Shown: positions 61,865 through 64,000 of the stretch, piece by piece
Numbering within the stretch: position 1 is the stretch's first letter
How the letters are laid out: the number at the start of each line of letters is the position of its first letter
Source: JADLGH01 sp964586675
GTDB lineage: Bacteria > Desulfobacterota_D > UBA1144 > Nemesobacterales > UBA2774
Assembly: GCA_964586675.1 (NCBI GenBank)
Contig: CAZPHQ010000016.1
Coordinates: 1-64,000, forward strand
Direction of reading: 5' to 3'
DNA: 64,000 nucleotides
The notes under the pieces: generated by a model
The model's input: the letters and a program-made list of their open reading frames with translations, nothing else
What the model was told of the DNA's origin: nothing
The model's database searches: none
Program-made: the position numbers and the translations under genes

Positions 61865-63529
61865 ATGACGGGCGACCGTGCGGACAGCTTTCTCCGCATG
61901 ATAAGGAAATCGCAGCGCGGGAGGCTGAAGATATATCTCGGCTATTCCGCGGGCGTCGGGAAGACGTACGAGATGCTTGTCGAAGCGCACCGTCTTCGCG
62001 GCAGCGGAGTCGACGTCGCGGCGGGCATCGTCGAGACGCACGGCAGGAAGGAGACCGCCGCACTCCTCGAAGGGCTCGAAGTCATCCCCCGGAAGAAAAT
62101 CTCCTACAGAGGGATCGAGATAGAGGAGATGGACGTCGACGCCATACTCGCGCGGAAGCCGGAGGTCGTGCTTGTCGACGAGCTCGCACACACGAACGCC
62201 CCGGGCGGCAGGAATAAAAAGCGTTACCAGGACGTCGAGGAAATTCTCTCCGCGGGAATACACGTTATCTCGACGCTCAACGTTCAGCACCTCGAAAGCC
62301 TCTACGAGACCGTCGAGCGGGCGACGGGAGTGAAAGTGAGGGAGCGCATTCCAGACCGCGTCGTCGCCACTGCCGACCAGATCGTGAACGTAGACGTCAC
62401 GACGGAAGACCTCAGGCAGAGGCTCACGGAGGGGAAGATATACGTTACGGAGAGGATCGACGCCGCGCTCGAGAACTTCTTCAGGCAGGTGAATCTCGAG
62501 CAGCTCCGCGAGCTTACGCTCCGCGAGCTCGCGGCGCAGATCGATTCACGGAGGCGGGAGCTCGTGCACGAGGAAGAGGCCGCGTCGAGCCCGGACCAGG
62601 TGATGGTGTGCCTGAGCTCCCGGGGGCCGAACAGCGAGGCGCTCCTCCGCTACGCGTCTCGTCTCGCGGGCCGGCTCAACCGGAACTGGTACGCCGTTTA
62701 CGTTCAGACGAGGAGGGAGAGCCCGACCGTTATCGACGCCGCGACGCAGCGCCTTCTCTCGAACACCCTTTCCATCGCGCAGGAGCTCGGGGCGACGGTG
62801 TTCACCTACAAGGGCGACGACGTGGTGAAAACCATTCTCCGCTTCGCGAAGGAATACAGGGTCGGGCATATCGTCATCGGCTCGACCAGGAAAAGTTTTC
62901 CGTTCTGGAAAAGACTTCTCGGGCAGACGGGCATAATCGAGCGGCTCATAATGGAGAGCAGCGGTATTACGATAGTCGTCCTCGATACGGCGTCGATACG
63001 CGAGGACGGCACGTACGCTGCAGCCGTGCACGGCCCGGCGCGGCCTGCGGTCGAAAGCCAGGACGAGGAGGGTGTTCTCTCGGCCGGCCGCTCTCCGCTC
63101 GACAGGATAAAGGCTCTAGTCTGGGAGAAGCGTATCGACAAGGAAGCGGCGATGAGAGATCTCCTCGACGCCTGCTGCGGAGGGTTCCCCGAAATCAGAG
63201 ACGCGGCATGGAGGAGCCTACTCGAACGGGAGGAAAGGGGAGGGACGTTCGGCGGGGAGGATGTGCTCATGCCTCATGTCAGGGTTAAAGGCATCGTGCG
63301 CCCGATGGTCGCGATTGGCGTCGGGAAGGCAGGCATCGAGGACAGGACGACTCGGAGGATGGCGAAGGGGATGTTCCTTCTCCTCTCGCCCGCGGATAAA
63401 CCCGAGGGGCACATCGAGCTGCTGGCCGCTCTCGCGCGGAGGGCCCGGGACGAGAAGTGGGTGAGGGAGGTCTTCGCGGCCGGAAGCGCCGAGGAGGTGA
63501 AATGGATCACGGAGACGTGGGAGGGGTAG
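61865..63529 (+). CDS. KdpD sensor-half fused to PTS EIIA type-2 domain, no kinase
   Basis: Encodes 554 aa. Residues about 18-230 are the KdpD N-terminal domain (Walker A GYSAGVGKT 26-34, VVLVDELAHTNAPG, ISTLNVQHLESL). Residues about 245-375 are the KdpD universal-stress-protein domain (VMVCLSSRGPNSE, HIVIGSTRKS). Instead of the DUF4118 spans and histidine kinase, residues about 410-550 form a PTS EIIA type-2 domain: LLEREERGGTFGGEDVLMPH with phospho-acceptor His471, then FLLLSPADKPEGHIELLAAL. It is last in the kdp operon. Likely a soluble modulator that reads PTS phosphorylation; E. coli EIIA-Ntr is known to bind KdpD. No sign of a frameshift or a lost kinase downstream. Confidence 0.9.
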   Translation: MTGDRADSFLRMIRKSQRGRLKIYLGYSAGVGKTYEMLVEAHRLRGSGVDVAAGIVETHGRKETAALLEGLEVIPRKKISYRGIEIEEMDVDAILARKPEVVLVDELAHTNAPGGRNKKRYQDVEEILSAGIHVISTLNVQHLESLYETVERATGVKVRERIPDRVVATADQIVNVDVTTEDLRQRLTEGKIYVTERIDAALENFFRQVNLEQLRELTLRELAAQIDSRRRELVHEEEAASSPDQVMVCLSSRGPNSEALLRYASRLAGRLNRNWYAVYVQTRRESPTVIDAATQRLLSNTLSIAQELGATVFTYKGDDVVKTILRFAKEYRVGHIVIGSTRKSFPFWKRLLGQTGIIERLIMESSGITIVVLDTASIREDGTYAAAVHGPARPAVESQDEEGVLSAGRSPLDRIKALVWEKRIDKEAAMRDLLDACCGGFPEIRDAAWRSLLEREERGGTFGGEDVLMPHVRVKGIVRPMVAIGVGKAGIEDRTTRRMAKGMFLLLSPADKPEGHIELLAALARRARDEKWVREVFAAGSAEEVKWITETWEG

Positions 63530-63545
63530 GGGGGCGGATGCGTCC

Positions 63546-63564
63546 GAGCCGCCCGGCGGGCTTT
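63546..63564 (+). terminator. Hairpin after kdp operon
   Basis: AGCCGCC and GCGGGCT arms (63546-63561) form a stem with one bulge, followed by TTT. A modest intrinsic terminator candidate 16 bases after the last kdp gene. Confidence 0.4.
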
Positions 63565-63601
63565 CCTGATCTGGTGAGCTGTTCCGAAATTTAACAGGAC
63601 G

Positions 63602-63629
63602 TTGATTTTGGAAATATAGTCATTATAAT
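63602..63629 (+). promoter_or_regulatory. Promoter of the tRNA pair
   Basis: TTGATT (63602-63607), 16 bases, then TATAAT (63624-63629). The next genes are the two tRNAs, about 95 bases downstream; the leader between contains a GCGGGC/GCCCGC hairpin that would be removed during processing. Confidence 0.55.
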
Positions 63630-63727
63630 AAAACCCACTTCCGGAAACCGGGGGCGGCGGGCGGAGTTGCTGCCCGCTCCAAATCCGCTGAAAATTTAGG
63701 TATTCTAACAAACGTTGCATTTGGTGT

Positions 63728-63803
63728 GGGCTGTTAGCTCAGCTGGTAGAGCAGATGACTCTTAATCATCGGGCCGTGGGTTCGACTCCCTCACAGCCCA
63801 CCA
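63728..63803 (+). tRNA. tRNA-Lys (anticodon CTT)
   Basis: 76 bases with encoded CCA. Acceptor GGGCTGT/ACAGCCC, D arm with AGCTGGTAGA, anticodon stem GATGA/TCATC enclosing CTCTTAA (anticodon CTT, reads AAG), T loop TTCGACT. Confidence 0.96.
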
Positions 63804-63806
63804 TTT

Positions 63807-63891
63807 GCGAGAGTGGCGGAATTGGCAGACGCGCAGGACTTAGGATCCTGTGTCGGAAGACGTAAGGGTTCGACTCCCTTCTCTCGCACCA
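63807..63891 (+). tRNA. tRNA-Leu (anticodon TAG)
   Basis: 85 bases with encoded CCA. Acceptor GCGAGAG/CTCTCGC, anticodon stem CAGGA/TCCTG around CTTAGGA (anticodon TAG, reads CTA and other CTN codons), and a long variable arm typical of class II tRNAs. Three bases after the tRNA-Lys, so cotranscribed. Confidence 0.95.
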
Positions 63892-64000
63892 TCCATAACT
63901 CCCACTGAATTCCCTGGATTAATCATTAATTCGCTTTATAATCGCATAAACGAGCCTTATGTTCCCGGGTACGTGAACACTTGAAATCCGGGCACCCCGC

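Noticed and set aside
61865..63529. Frameshifted or truncated kdpD pseudogene
   Set aside because: The frame is intact to a complete EIIA-like domain, and the sequence downstream encodes a terminator-like hairpin and tRNAs, not kinase fragments.

Overview
The window is a 64 kb stretch of a GC-rich, Gram-negative-type bacterial chromosome. There are no rRNA genes, phage genes, insertion sequences or CRISPR arrays. Signs of a diderm are lipoproteins, a TonB-dependent receptor, outer-membrane barrel candidates, MltF and PilT. Sigma-54 activators, the pgpA-cinA-recA order, the ilvB-ilvN-ilvC-psd-pssA operon and heavy use of ATA (Ile) and AGG (Arg) codons despite the high GC would fit a member of the former Deltaproteobacteria (Desulfobacterota or a relative). 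That placement is inference; no rRNA is present to settle it.

Layout. Positions 1-20000 are mostly housekeeping: a small Cys/His-rich protein, cysS, an enoyl-reductase-like SDR, ogt-pgpA, cinA-recA-pilT, tsaB and a DUF465 protein, then ilvB-ilvN-ilvC-psd-pssA, a two-domain M16 peptidase lipoprotein, a candidate structured RNA, a zinc alcohol dehydrogenase and a DUF475 membrane protein. Positions 20086-24561 hold a minus-strand pair: a UvrD-like helicase with a RecB-type nuclease end, and an AT-rich DUF6884 plus GIY-YIG-like gene that looks acquired. Positions 25531-31364 hold a GH63-like glycosidase divergent from a PAS/GAF sigma-54 activator.

Positions 32730-49471 are a run of plus-strand genes for mainly exported proteins: two DUF1254/DUF1214 paralogues, an alkylsulfatase, an arylsulfatase, a membrane-anchored formylglycine-generating enzyme that could activate it, two barrel candidates, MltF, DUF2092 and a Gly-rich protein. 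This reads as an envelope module for sulfate-ester hydrolysis. Positions 49479-53731 form a minus-strand unit (small Cys-rich membrane protein, TonB receptor, BNR-type propeller).

Positions 53875-63529 are the most interesting part: a Kdp potassium-uptake locus wired in an unusual way. An AlgB/NtrC-type sigma-54 activator is followed by two 13-bp palindromes, a near-consensus -24/-12 promoter, a KinB-like kinase, two tiny membrane peptides (the second is KdpF), kdpA, kdpB and kdpC. The last gene encodes the KdpD N-terminal and USP domains fused to a PTS EIIA type-2 domain, with no kinase. Two tRNA genes (Lys-CTT, Leu-TAG) close the window.

Four intergenic regions (about 1930-2145, 4117-4636, 24690-25525, 31490-32560) are mosaics of short dispersed repeats. 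One of these families carries two hairpins whose stems covary between copies.
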